From NCBI GenBank assembly GCA_041675285.1, contig JBAYTZ010000004.1, positions 62,001-126,000 of the forward strand: a DNA stretch of 64,000 nt, written 5' to 3'. Positions 33,890-42,415 of this stretch are shown piece after piece. The notes below the pieces were generated by a model. That model was not told the DNA's origin and did no database searches. It saw nothing but the letters and a program-made list of their open reading frames with translations. The DNA is from Candidatus Delongbacteria bacterium. GTDB taxonomy: Bacteria > CAIWAD01. Numbering within the stretch: the stretch's first letter is position 1; each line of letters opens with the position of its first letter. Both the position numbers and the translations under genes were made by a program.

Positions 33890-35676
33890 AGCACCGCGGA
33901 ATCGGAGTGCTGCTCGGCCTGAGCCTGCTGGCCGGAACGGGCGCCCAGGCCCGGGAGTGGAGCGTGCCGCAGTGGCTGCGGACGCCCGCCTATCAACCCA
34001 GCCGGCAATTCACGCTGGACGGCTGGCTGGACCACACCAGCACCTGGCTCAGCGACAGCAGCTACGCGGGCGCCTTCCAGGAGAACCTCAACCTGCACAC
34101 CACGCGCCTGATCGTCGGTGCGCACGGCGTGCTGCCCGCGGCGGGCGAATTGCGCTACCTGGTGCGCACCGGGGCCACCCTGGCCCAGAACACGCTCTAC
34201 GAGCAGCGCGTCTACACGCCGGAGCTGCAGGGCGACCTGGACTGGAAACCCGTGCATCAGGTGCAGTTGGGACTGTTCAGCCGCTATGGCTGGCGGCGGC
34301 CCAACGCCTTCCTGGTGGACAGCCTGCGCCTGCGCGACCTGATCCTCGGCGCGCGCCTGGCGCTGCGGCCCCTGGATCACACCGAACTCACCGTGAGCGC
34401 GGGCAACCGCCGCGTCCTCAACGAGCGGGCGAGCACCGACCACCGCTTCTTGCGCGGCGAGTTGGAGCAGCGCATCCCCGCCTGGAACCAGTTCCTGATC
34501 CGGGGCTGGGGCGAGAGTTCCTGGTACGGGCTGGCGGACAGCCTGGACTTCGACCTGCAGCGCAGCCTGGCCGGCCTGACCCTGGCGGGCACGATGCCGG
34601 GCGGAGCGGCCGTGCACAGCAATTCGGGGCTGGTGGAGCGCGAAGGCGTCCGCCGTCTGCTGGGCCAGAACCGCGTGCGCTGGCAGCAAGGCCCGCATCG
34701 TCTCTCGGCCAATGCGGGCGCCGACTACACCAAGCAGGACGAGCGCAGCATCTACCGGCGCCAGGCCGGCCTGGCGTGGCGTTGGATGCCCACGCCGGTC
34801 CTGGGCAGCGAGCTGCGCATTTCCAGCGACCGGGCCCAGGTGGACGACGTGGACCGCAGCCATCGGCGGGACTACCTGGCGCTGGCGATCTTCGACTGGC
34901 GCCCCCTGGCGGCGCGGGCCGCGGCCCAGACCGCGGCGGGCGTGCAGACGGACTGGAGCCAGCCCATCCGGCACGGGCTCTGGCTCAAGCGGGACCTGCT
35001 GCTGCGCGGCGACCTGGGCGGCGGTTGGTCCGAAACCGCCGAGTACGGCAATGGAATCACGGGGCGCGGCGAGCTGGAACTTCTGCTGCCCGTGGAGCCC
35101 GTGGATTGGCTGGGCCTGAATCTGCGCGAGTTGGCCCGCGGCGAGTTGTTCCGCCTCCAGGACCAGGAGACCGTCGCCCCGCATGCCCGGACGCTGCAGC
35201 GCGAGGCCGACAACCTGCTGGGCCTGGGCAGCACGCTGCTGCCGCACGGGAGTTTCCAGGTCGGGCACAATGTGGACTGGCGCCGGCACGTGGGCACGGA
35301 GCTGGTGTTCAGCGACGACACCCTGCGCAACACGATCAACAACGAGCTGTGGATCAAGTGGCGCCGCAACCGCATCCAGGCGCGACTCTCGGGCATGAGC
35401 GTCCAGCATCTGGTGGACGAGGATCCGGTGAAGTGGGAGCGCCGGGTGGCCGCGCAACTGCGCTGGCAGCCCGTCCGTCCGGCCACCTTCAACCTGCGGG
35501 GCGTCTGGCGTCCCCGGCGCGATCCGCTGCCGGAGCGGATGTGGATCCGCGCGTTCGCGGAGTTCGAAATGAACAAACTGCAACTGACGGCCGACCTGCG
35601 CTTCGTGGGAGACCCCGCCAATTTTGGCGACACGGACACCCAGGCCTGGATCCATGTGCTGAGGAGGCTCTGGTGA
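33886..35676 (+). CDS. Outer-membrane beta-barrel (porin of the cytochrome conduit)
   Basis: A 596-residue outer-membrane protein: signal peptide (IGVLLGLSLLAGTGAQA), then alternating amphipathic strands through to a C-terminal Trp (WIHVLRRLW), as expected for a barrel inserted by BamA. Strand-like segments include LRYLVRTGATLAQ, HQVQLGLFSRYGWRR, HTELTVSAGNRRVL, FLIRGWGESSWYGL and RIQARLSGMSVQHL. Its length and position between an 18-heme and a 12-heme cytochrome gene match the MtrB/OmbB-like role of insulating a heme wire across the outer membrane. It has no CXXC motif near the N-terminus such as some MtrB proteins have. ATGA overlap upstream, TGATG downstream. Confidence 0.85.
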   Translation: MKHRGIGVLLGLSLLAGTGAQAREWSVPQWLRTPAYQPSRQFTLDGWLDHTSTWLSDSSYAGAFQENLNLHTTRLIVGAHGVLPAAGELRYLVRTGATLAQNTLYEQRVYTPELQGDLDWKPVHQVQLGLFSRYGWRRPNAFLVDSLRLRDLILGARLALRPLDHTELTVSAGNRRVLNERASTDHRFLRGELEQRIPAWNQFLIRGWGESSWYGLADSLDFDLQRSLAGLTLAGTMPGGAAVHSNSGLVEREGVRRLLGQNRVRWQQGPHRLSANAGADYTKQDERSIYRRQAGLAWRWMPTPVLGSELRISSDRAQVDDVDRSHRRDYLALAIFDWRPLAARAAAQTAAGVQTDWSQPIRHGLWLKRDLLLRGDLGGGWSETAEYGNGITGRGELELLLPVEPVDWLGLNLRELARGELFRLQDQETVAPHARTLQREADNLLGLGSTLLPHGSFQVGHNVDWRRHVGTELVFSDDTLRNTINNELWIKWRRNRIQARLSGMSVQHLVDEDPVKWERRVAAQLRWQPVRPATFNLRGVWRPRRDPLPERMWIRAFAEFEMNKLQLTADLRFVGDPANFGDTDTQAWIHVLRRLW

Positions 35677-37325
35677 TGCGATCCTCACTCCTGCTGCGTG
35701 GAGCCCTGGCCCTGCTGGGACTGACCCTGCTGGCGGATGCCGACGGCCGGACGGTCCTGCCGGTGGACGCCTCCCGCGTGCAGGCCTCGCCGCACAACCT
35801 GACCCACTGGCACGGCGGGGACGGACAGCCGGACAGCACGCTGGAGCGCCAGCTCTGCCGCGTGTGTCACGGCCCCCGCGTGCACGAGCAGCTGGTGCCG
35901 CTCTGGGATCGCCGCCTGGCGCGCGGCCCCTTCGAACTGGGAGCCCAGCTGGATGACGACGAGCCCGGTTTTCCGGCCGATCCCGCCAGCCAGCTCTGCC
36001 TGGCCTGCCACGACGGCAGCGTGGCCCAGGCTTTTCCCACGGATCCCGGCGCGCACATCAGCCGCGAGATCGACCTGGGCGAGCGGGCGCTGACACCGCC
36101 CACCCACATGAACACGCACCTGTTCACCTTCAACGGCCGGGACCGCGAGCTGGTGCGGCCGGACAGCCTGCTGACGGGCATGACCCTGCGCGGCGACCGG
36201 ATCCGCTGTTCCACGTGCCATGATCCCCACGACAACACGCGGGGCAACTTCCTCAAGGTGAGTGCCTCCGAGGGCCAGATCTGCCTCACCTGCCATCAGC
36301 TGGAAGGCTGGTCGCACAGCGTGCACGCCAATCCCGACGATCCGCTGTTCGCCGCGATGCGCGAGTTCTCCTGCAGCCAGTGCCACAGCATCCACGCGAC
36401 GCCGCCCCAGCCACGGCTGCTGCTGGCCGAGGAGAACAGCCTCTGCTTCCGCTGCCACGACGCCACGCTGGATGGCCCGCGCGAGGTCCCCTCGCCGCAG
36501 AACCTGAAGCGCGAGTTCGACAAGCTCTTCACGCACCCGGTGAGCCTGCACACCGGCTCCCCGTTCATCGAGCCGGACGCCGCGGGGTTCATCGGCTTCC
36601 TGACGGGTTCGCGGGAGAACCGCGCCGTGCGCTGCTCGGACTGCCACAACCCGCACGCCGCCTCGGCCCAGTCGGTGGCCGGCAACCTGCCGTCCAGCCT
36701 GGAGGGGGTCTCGGGAATCAGCCGCCTGGGCATGGCCAAGGACGCGGCGGACTACGAATACGAGATCTGCCTCAAGTGCCACGGCTTCTCCAGCAGCACC
36801 TTGCCGGGCCAGCGGGACATCGCCCGGGATTTCGACCTGGGCAACCGCTCGACCCACGCGGTGATGGGCCCCGGGCTGAACTCAGAGGTGCCCAGCCTGA
36901 AGCCCGAGTGGAGCCCTCTGGATCAGCTGACCTGCTCGAGCTGCCACGGCAACGACGATCCGGGCGGTCCCCTGGGGCCCCACGGCTCGAACATCGAGCA
37001 CCTGCTCAAGGCGCCGTTCAACCCCACGCCCTACCTGACCGGCGAGGCGGACGAGAACGGCCTCTGCTTCACGTGTCACAAGGAGAGCTGGTTCTCCAGC
37101 GGACAGGGCTGGCGCTGGCACCGGTTGCACATCAACCAGGGCGGCTACAGCTGCGCGGCCTGCCACGATCCGCACGGCTCCCCTGACCAGGCCAGCCTGC
37201 TGCGGCTGGACAAGCCCTGGATCACGCCCCTGGACGGCGTGCTGAAGGTCGAGCGCGTCTCCCTGGAGCAGGGCAACTGCACCTTGAGCTGCCACGGGCA
37301 TCCGCACAACGGCGCGGCTTACTGA
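35676..37325 (+). CDS. Dodecaheme c-type cytochrome (11 CXXCH + 1 CX3CH)
   Basis: A 549-residue exported cytochrome (signal LLLRGALALLGLTLLADADG) with CRVCH, CLACH, CSTCH, CLTCH, CSQCH, CFRCH, CSDCH, CLKCH, CSSCH, CFTCH, CAACH and a final CX3CH (CTLSCH). Doubled motifs of the CSTCHDPH, CSQCHSIH, CSDCHNPH and CAACHDPH kind are typical of MtrA/PioA- and OmcB-type conduit cytochromes. It is the last gene of the cluster, starting one base inside the barrel gene's stop. No lipobox is seen, so it may be periplasmic or secreted through the barrel; which face of the outer membrane it occupies cannot be told from sequence. A GC hairpin follows the gene. Confidence 0.92.
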   Translation: MRSSLLLRGALALLGLTLLADADGRTVLPVDASRVQASPHNLTHWHGGDGQPDSTLERQLCRVCHGPRVHEQLVPLWDRRLARGPFELGAQLDDDEPGFPADPASQLCLACHDGSVAQAFPTDPGAHISREIDLGERALTPPTHMNTHLFTFNGRDRELVRPDSLLTGMTLRGDRIRCSTCHDPHDNTRGNFLKVSASEGQICLTCHQLEGWSHSVHANPDDPLFAAMREFSCSQCHSIHATPPQPRLLLAEENSLCFRCHDATLDGPREVPSPQNLKREFDKLFTHPVSLHTGSPFIEPDAAGFIGFLTGSRENRAVRCSDCHNPHAASAQSVAGNLPSSLEGVSGISRLGMAKDAADYEYEICLKCHGFSSSTLPGQRDIARDFDLGNRSTHAVMGPGLNSEVPSLKPEWSPLDQLTCSSCHGNDDPGGPLGPHGSNIEHLLKAPFNPTPYLTGEADENGLCFTCHKESWFSSGQGWRWHRLHINQGGYSCAACHDPHGSPDQASLLRLDKPWITPLDGVLKVERVSLEQGNCTLSCHGHPHNGAAY

Positions 37326-37352
37326 GGCCGGCGCAGCGCAATGGACTCCACC

Positions 37353-37374
37353 GACCCCCGCCCCGGCGGGGGTC
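37353..37374 (+). terminator. Terminator-like hairpin ending the cytochrome cluster
   Basis: GACCCCCGCC / GGCGGGGGTC, a 10-bp stem with loop CC, followed by CTTCATG. It lies 28 bases after the last cytochrome stop. Confidence 0.6.
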
Positions 37375-37443
37375 CTTCATGTTCCACGGGTCCGTCTTGG
37401 GCGGACGCAGCGGCCCGGCGGCGGGCCAGGAAGGGCGGGACCC

Positions 37444-38151
37444 ATGAATGTGGACGAGGTGCTGGCCGAGTTGGCGACCCTGGGCCACGAGGACACGCGG
37501 CGCATCTGGCTGAAGCACGGGGCCCCGGCGCCCTTCTTCGGGGTGAAGATCGAGGATCTGAAGAAGTTGGTGCGGCGGATCAAGGTGGATCAGGCGCTGG
37601 CGCTGGCCCTGTGGGAAAGCGGCAACAGCGACGCGCGCTACCTGGCGGCGCTGATCAGCGACCCGGCCGCTTTCATCCGGGACCAGCTGCGGCACTGGGC
37701 GGACACGGCGGGCTGGCACATGCTCAGCGAATACTCCGTGGCGTGGTGTGCGGCGGAGAGTCCCCACGGGAGGGCGCTGGCCCGGGAGTGGATCCAGTCG
37801 CCGCGCGCGGCGACCGCCTGCTCGGGCTGGGCCACCTGGTCCAGCCTGCTGGCCATTACGCCCGACGAGCGCCTGGACCTGGCGGAGCTGCGCGGACTGC
37901 TGGGCCAGGTGCGCGACACGCTTCCCGGCAGCCCGGGCCGGCTGCCCCACGTGATGAACGGCTTCCTCATCGCGGCGGGGGGCTGCGTGCCCGCTCTGAC
38001 GGAAGAGGCCCTGGCCGTGGCTCGCGCGCTGGGACGGATCCGGGTGGACATGGGCGGCACGGACTGCCGGACCCCCGACGCCGTGGCCTACATCGAGAAA
38101 CTGCGCCTGCGCGGCGTGATCGGGAAGAAGCGCAAGAGCGTCCGCTGCTGA
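37444..38151 (+). CDS. AlkD-like DNA alkylation repair protein
   Basis: A 235-residue all-helical HEAT-like repeat protein of the DNA alkylation repair (AlkD) family. These are DNA glycosylases that remove 3- and 7-alkylpurines without base flipping. The N-terminal GVKIEDLKKLVRRIKVDQALALALWESGNSDARYLAALI and the central DxxWxxxCS-like stretch (ATACSGWATWSSLLAITP) are family-typical. The C-terminus (DCRTPDAVAYIEKLRLRGVIGKKRKSVRC) matches the short-type subgroup, whose activity is less well studied. Monocistronic, just after the cytochrome cluster's hairpin. It may respond to the Ada protein encoded at 15.5 kb (inference). Confidence 0.85.
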   Translation: MNVDEVLAELATLGHEDTRRIWLKHGAPAPFFGVKIEDLKKLVRRIKVDQALALALWESGNSDARYLAALISDPAAFIRDQLRHWADTAGWHMLSEYSVAWCAAESPHGRALAREWIQSPRAATACSGWATWSSLLAITPDERLDLAELRGLLGQVRDTLPGSPGRLPHVMNGFLIAAGGCVPALTEEALAVARALGRIRVDMGGTDCRTPDAVAYIEKLRLRGVIGKKRKSVRC

Positions 38152-38253
38152 GCGGCCTCCGCGCCGTCGGACCCGGATAGACTCCGCCCCTGGAGCGGCT
38201 CAGCAGGCCATCCTATCTTGGGCCACCCCCGGAACACCAGACTGGAGGCTGCC

Positions 38254-38694
38254 ATGCTTGTGGCGCAACTCCGCCGACGCGTGATCTTCATGGAGGCGAC
38301 GGGCTTTCTGGCCGTGATCGCCGTGCTGTGGCTGGACGAGATCCTGGATCTGCCGCACGCCTGGTTCGGCTTCCAGGCCACGCCTGTGAATTGGGTGGAG
38401 GGGCTGACCGAGACCGTCATGACACTGCTGTGTGCCGGCGTGGTGATGGCGTCCACCAGTCAGATTCTCCGGCACCTGAAGATGCTGCAGGGCATGCTGC
38501 CCGTCTGCAGCCACTGCCACCGGGTGCGCGACGACCGGGGCGCTTGGCGGCAGATCGAGGCCTACGTGCGGGACCACACGGGGACGGAGTTCAGCCACGG
38601 CATCTGTCCGGACTGTCTGCGTGTCCACTACCCGGGGTATTGCGACGACGCGGACCCGCCGGCTGTGCGGGAAGATGAGAAAGCCGGAGACTGA
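38254..38694 (+). CDS. Small membrane protein with C-terminal zinc-ribbon-like domain
   Basis: A 146-residue protein: two transmembrane helices (VIFMEATGFLAVIAVLWLDEI and TETVMTLLCAGVVMASTSQIL), a short coiled linker (LRHLKMLQGML), then PVCSHCHRVRDDRGAWRQIEAYVRDHTGTEFSHGICPDC. The CXXC...CXXC ribbon with RDDxGxWxQIExY is the domain usually found at the C-terminus of PAS or response-regulator proteins in sensory systems. Here it is fused directly to a membrane hairpin, without any sensor or kinase. CSHCH also matches CXXCH by chance, but this end should face the cytoplasm. Start at ATG 38254, six bases after GGAGG. Function unknown; perhaps a membrane redox or metal sensor. Confidence 0.7.
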   Translation: MLVAQLRRRVIFMEATGFLAVIAVLWLDEILDLPHAWFGFQATPVNWVEGLTETVMTLLCAGVVMASTSQILRHLKMLQGMLPVCSHCHRVRDDRGAWRQIEAYVRDHTGTEFSHGICPDCLRVHYPGYCDDADPPAVREDEKAGD

Positions 38695-38725
38695 GGGTCG
38701 TGACACGGAGCCGGGAGAAGAGCGC

Positions 38726-39253
38726 ATGACCGGAATTCAAGGGACCACCCCCGACGGACGCGCCGCCTGGCTGCTTTCCCTGCGCCGACGCGAGTGGGTG
38801 GTCGTGGATCCGGCGACGCACCAGAGCCTGCGGCGCGAGCGGCATCGCTGGTGGATCAAGGGACTGTTGATCCTGCTGCTGCTGGCCGTGCTCAACGGGC
38901 TGCTGGACTGGCTGACCGACTGGCACACCCTGCCCTGGGGCGCGCTGCTCCTGACCCAGCTCCACCTGCTGCAGGAGGACCGGCAGTGGCGGCGGCGGCT
39001 GGCCGCCGCGGGCGAATTGCGCCAAGGCGGCGTCCGCCTGCGGAACGTGCCCCGCGAGGGGTTCTGGCTGGTCCTGTCCTTTGTCCCCGCCCTGTTGGCC
39101 GCGCCGGTGGTGCTGTTCAACTGGCGGATCGCCCACATGAGTCCGACCAGTTTCCTCTACCTCATGCTGCTGTGCTGGCTGCTGATCGCGGCCCAGATCC
39201 ACCAGGTCCGCGCGGTCCGCTCCCTGGAGGGAGAGGCGGATCCGGCGGAGTAG
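38726..39253 (+). CDS. Membrane protein of unknown function, about four helices
   Basis: A 175-residue protein with a short cytoplasmic N-terminus and hydrophobic helices at WWIKGLLILLLLAVLNGLL, WGALLLTQLHLL, GFWLVLSFVPALLAAPVVLF and FLYLMLLCWLLIAAQIHQV. I recognise no family. It begins 31 bases after the zinc-ribbon protein gene, and GGGAGAAGAG precedes the ATG, so the two may be co-transcribed. A copy of the GTGACAC motif lies between them at 38700. Confidence 0.65.
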   Translation: MTGIQGTTPDGRAAWLLSLRRREWVVVDPATHQSLRRERHRWWIKGLLILLLLAVLNGLLDWLTDWHTLPWGALLLTQLHLLQEDRQWRRRLAAAGELRQGGVRLRNVPREGFWLVLSFVPALLAAPVVLFNWRIAHMSPTSFLYLMLLCWLLIAAQIHQVRAVRSLEGEADPAE

Positions 39254-39319
39254 GGGGCGCACGCGGGACCGCTGGATGGGGCGGGATCAGGATCGCAAGC
39301 CGTGACAGGAAGGCATGCC

Positions 39320-41200
39320 TTGAACAATCAGCAGCACCAGAAGGGTCTCATCGGCCTCTGCCTGACGGCCATCGGCGTGGTGTTCGGCGATATCGGAACC
39401 TCGCCGCTCTACACGATCAAGGAATCCCTGGGGGAGCACTACCGGCTGAGTCACGACCCCGTGACGATCTTCGGGGTGATGTCGCTGGTGTTCTGGGCCA
39501 TGACCATCGTCGTGGTGGTGAAGTACCTGGGCTACATCCTGCGCGCCGACAACCACGGCGAGGGCGGCATCATGTCGCTGCTCGCGCTGGTGCTCACCGC
39601 CGACAACGGCAAGCGCATCCGCGCCCTGGGGCTGGTCTCGGCCCTGGCCATCGTGGGAACCTCGCTGCTGCTCTCCGACGGCGTGATCACGCCGGCGATC
39701 ACCGTCCTCAGCGCCGTGGAGGGACTGGAAGTGGCCCTGCCCCGGCTGGGGGCGGCCGTGCTGCCCATCTCCCTGCTCATCCTGGTGGGCCTGTTCCTAG
39801 TGCAGAAGTTCGGGACGGACCGCATCGGCCGGGTGTTCGGACCCGTCATGCTGCTCTGGTTCTTCACCATCGGCACGCTGGGACTGGGCGGGATCCTGCA
39901 GCACCCGGAGATCCTGGGGGCCGTGAATCCGCTGCACATGGTGCGCTTCTTCGGGCAGTACGGCTGGCACGGGGTGCTGGTGCTGGGTTCGGTGGTGCTG
40001 TGCATCACGGGCGGCGAGGCCCTCTACGCGGACATGGGCCACTTCGGCCGGCGGCCCATCCGCCTGTCCTGGGCCTTCCTGGTCATGCCCTGCCTGCTGC
40101 TGAGCTACTTCGGGCAGTGCGCGTCCGTGCTGGTGGACCCGACCGGCGTGGCCAATCCCTTTTACAGCCTGTCGCCGGCCTGGTTCACGCTGCCGCTGCT
40201 GCTGATCTCCACCAGCGCGGCCATCATCGCCTCGCAGTCGCTGATCACCGGCTCCTTCTCCCTGGCCCAGCAGGCCATGCAACTGGGCTACCTGCCCCGC
40301 GTGCAGGTCCAGCACACGTCACACAGCGTCCACGGCCAGATCTACGTGCCGGTGGTGAACTACCTGCTGATGGCGGCCTGCCTGGCCTGCGTGCTCTTCT
40401 TCCGCTCCAGCACCAACCTGGCGGCGGCTTACGGGATCGCCGTGATGGGCACGATGACCATCACCACCTGTCTGTTCTTCGCCGTCACGGTGGCGGTCTG
40501 GAACTGGCCACTCTGGCGCGCGCTGTTGATCTGCGGCGGCTTCCTGCTGATCGATCTGGTGTTCACCGCGGGCAACGTGGTGAAGATCGCCCACGGCGGC
40601 TGGTATCCGCTGGCCATGGGCGCCGTGCTCTTCGCCGTGATGACCACCTGGAAGAAGGGCAGCCGGGAGTTGAACCGCCGGGTGCGGCAGAGCCTGCTGC
40701 CCCTGGAGTACTTCGTGCGCGACATCGCCCACAGCCAGAACGCGCCGCTGCGCGTGCCCGGCGTCGCCGTGTTCCTGACGCAGAACAGCGGCACGGTGCC
40801 GCGGATCATGCTGCACCATTTGAAGCACACCAAGGTGCTGCACGAGACGGTGATCGTGCTCTCCGTGCTGGTGGAGCGCCAACCGGTGGTGGACCGCGAG
40901 GGTCGGGTCAACGCGCGGGCGCTGGGCGAGGGCTTCTACCAGGTGGACGTGCACCAGGGCTACATGGAGAACATCTACGTGCCCGCCATCCTCAAGGGAT
41001 TGGGCGAGCCGCGTGTCAACCTGAACCAGGTCAGCTACTACATGGGGCATATCACGCTGATCGACAGCGGCCGGACGCATCTGGCCCGCTGGCAGCGCCT
41101 GCTCTTCATCTTCCTGTCCCGCAACGCCCGCAGCGCCCGCACCTTCTTCGGGATTCCCCCCGGGCGCGTGGTGGAACTGGGGCTGCAGGACGAGATCTGA
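39320..41200 (+). CDS. kup: Kup-family potassium uptake protein
   Basis: A ~626-residue K+/H+ symporter with about 12 transmembrane helices and a cytoplasmic C-terminal domain. The family signature LTAIGVVFGDIGTSPLYTIKE opens the first helix. Other conserved segments are YILRADNHGEGGIMSLLAL, GVITPAITVLSAVEGLE, GGEALYADMGHFGRRPIRLSW and NxxLMxxxL (VVNYLLMAACLACVLFF). The C-terminal part (VPGVAVFLTQNSGTVPRIMLHHLKHTKVLHE) is the usual cytosolic tail. I prefer a TTG start at 39320 because AGGAAGG lies six to seven bases upstream; GTG at 39302, six codons earlier, is the alternative with a weaker ribosome site. Monocistronic; convergent with the TonB-domain lipoprotein gene. Confidence 0.93.
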   Translation: MNNQQHQKGLIGLCLTAIGVVFGDIGTSPLYTIKESLGEHYRLSHDPVTIFGVMSLVFWAMTIVVVVKYLGYILRADNHGEGGIMSLLALVLTADNGKRIRALGLVSALAIVGTSLLLSDGVITPAITVLSAVEGLEVALPRLGAAVLPISLLILVGLFLVQKFGTDRIGRVFGPVMLLWFFTIGTLGLGGILQHPEILGAVNPLHMVRFFGQYGWHGVLVLGSVVLCITGGEALYADMGHFGRRPIRLSWAFLVMPCLLLSYFGQCASVLVDPTGVANPFYSLSPAWFTLPLLLISTSAAIIASQSLITGSFSLAQQAMQLGYLPRVQVQHTSHSVHGQIYVPVVNYLLMAACLACVLFFRSSTNLAAAYGIAVMGTMTITTCLFFAVTVAVWNWPLWRALLICGGFLLIDLVFTAGNVVKIAHGGWYPLAMGAVLFAVMTTWKKGSRELNRRVRQSLLPLEYFVRDIAHSQNAPLRVPGVAVFLTQNSGTVPRIMLHHLKHTKVLHETVIVLSVLVERQPVVDREGRVNARALGEGFYQVDVHQGYMENIYVPAILKGLGEPRVNLNQVSYYMGHITLIDSGRTHLARWQRLLFIFLSRNARSARTFFGIPPGRVVELGLQDEI

Positions 41201-41243
41201 GCGCGTCCGCGCCGGTCCGCCCGCGGCCTGCCGGCTCCCCGGC

Positions 41244-42113
41244 TCAGCGCGGGGTGGCGGCCGGCTTGTCGGACAGCTGGAAGCGCACAGGCACCGTGAC
41301 CCAGACCGCCACGGGACCCTGACGGTCCCGCCCCGGCGTGAAGACCGCCTGCTCCAGCGCGACCCGGGCCGCGGAGTCCAGGTCGGCGCGCACGCGGCCC
41401 ACCACGCTGCTCTCCCGCACCCGACCCCTTTCATCCACCCGCAGGGCCACCAGCACGGTGCCCTTGATTCCGTCCCGCAGCGCGGCGGGCGGATAGCGGA
41501 CCAGTCTGCCCAGCTGGGCGGGGCCGTCCACCAGCGCCGGCAGGGTCTCCAGCGGCCGCCACGTGGCGCCGGCCAGCAGGCTGTCCGGGAAAGTGGGTCC
41601 TGGCTTGTGGGAACCCGCCTCCATGGCTGCGGGCGGCAAACGCAGCAACAGCCCCGCGCCGTCCGCCAGCGGCAGCCCCAGCACCAGGTCCTCGCGCTCC
41701 AGCAAATCCGTCCAGCCGCTGAGCCGCTCGCCCAACCCGTCCTCCCGCACGCGCAGCTGGACCTGGCGCCGGCCCGCGCGCCGGCGGGTCTCGAGGACCC
41801 AGTCCAGCGGCCCCTGGCGGCCGTTGGTCCAGACGCGCTCCCCGCGCCCGCCGGGAATCTCCAACAGGCGCGTGTCCAGCAGCCGCAGGCGGGGCTGGCT
41901 GAGCCAGCGAGCCAACTCCGTGCGGAAGCTGTCGGAGTCTGCCAGGGTGGTGCGCAGCAGCAGCGGGTGGGAGATAGGCAGCACCTCCGGCAGCTCCAAG
42001 CCGGGTTCGCCGGGTCCGCCCAGGTAGAGCTCAAGCGTGCGGTGAGCGGCGGGGGGCGGCGTGCAGGCCAGCACCAGCGCCAGCAGCAGGATCAAGGGAA
42101 AGACGCGCTTCAC
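41244..42113 (-). CDS. Lipoprotein with C-terminal TonB-like domain
   Basis: A 289-residue lipoprotein: GTG start at 42113, signal VFPLILLLALVLAC with the lipobox Cys, a middle region of unknown fold, and a TonB C-terminal-type domain at about 200-280 (LVRYPPAALRDGIKGTVLVALRVDERGRVRESSVVGRVRADLDSAARVALEQAVFTPG). In true TonB this domain touches outer-membrane receptors, but TonB anchors in the inner membrane by a helix; a lipid-anchored version is atypical. The GTG overlaps the stop of the upstream small membrane protein (GTGA), so it is the third gene of an ECF sigma operon. Its function in that operon is unknown. Confidence 0.75.
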   Translation of the reverse strand: MKRVFPLILLLALVLACTPPPAAHRTLELYLGGPGEPGLELPEVLPISHPLLLRTTLADSDSFRTELARWLSQPRLRLLDTRLLEIPGGRGERVWTNGRQGPLDWVLETRRRAGRRQVQLRVREDGLGERLSGWTDLLEREDLVLGLPLADGAGLLLRLPPAAMEAGSHKPGPTFPDSLLAGATWRPLETLPALVDGPAQLGRLVRYPPAALRDGIKGTVLVALRVDERGRVRESSVVGRVRADLDSAARVALEQAVFTPGRDRQGPVAVWVTVPVRFQLSDKPAATPR

Positions 42114-42415
42114 TTGGAGGCCTCGCTTGCGTTGATTCGCACCCACACCAGATGAACACGGCCAGAGCGCAGCTCCAGGCGGCGGCCGCCCGCGGGTTCT
42201 TCCGGCTCCGCCCCCACCAGGATCAGCAGCAGGATCGCGGCCAGCGCGAGCAGCGCGAAGCGCAGGCGCCCGCGCTCCTCCCGGCCGGGTTCGGCGTCCG
42301 GCAGCGGCAGGCCGCGCAGGTGGCGCCGGATCTCCGCCGGGATCGCCTGGGCGCGCCACAACTCGCCCGCATCCGGACGCAGCGGCGGGATCTCCCCTGT
42401 GTCACACGGGCTCAT
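42110..42415 (-). CDS. Small membrane protein, putative anti-sigma factor
   Basis: A 101-residue single-pass protein: an N-terminal cytoplasmic part (IPPLRPDAGELWRAQAIPAEIRRHLRGLP), one helix (FALLALAAILLLILVGA), and a short exported tail (VHLVWVRINASEASK). Gene order (directly after an ECF sigma gene with an ATGA overlap), size and topology all fit an anti-sigma factor that would hold the sigma at the membrane. It has no ZAS zinc motif (no HxxxCxxC), so the assignment rests on context. The stop overlaps the GTG of the TonB-domain lipoprotein. Confidence 0.6.
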   Translation of the reverse strand: MSPCDTGEIPPLRPDAGELWRAQAIPAEIRRHLRGLPLPDAEPGREERGRLRFALLALAAILLLILVGAEPEEPAGGRRLELRSGRVHLVWVRINASEASK

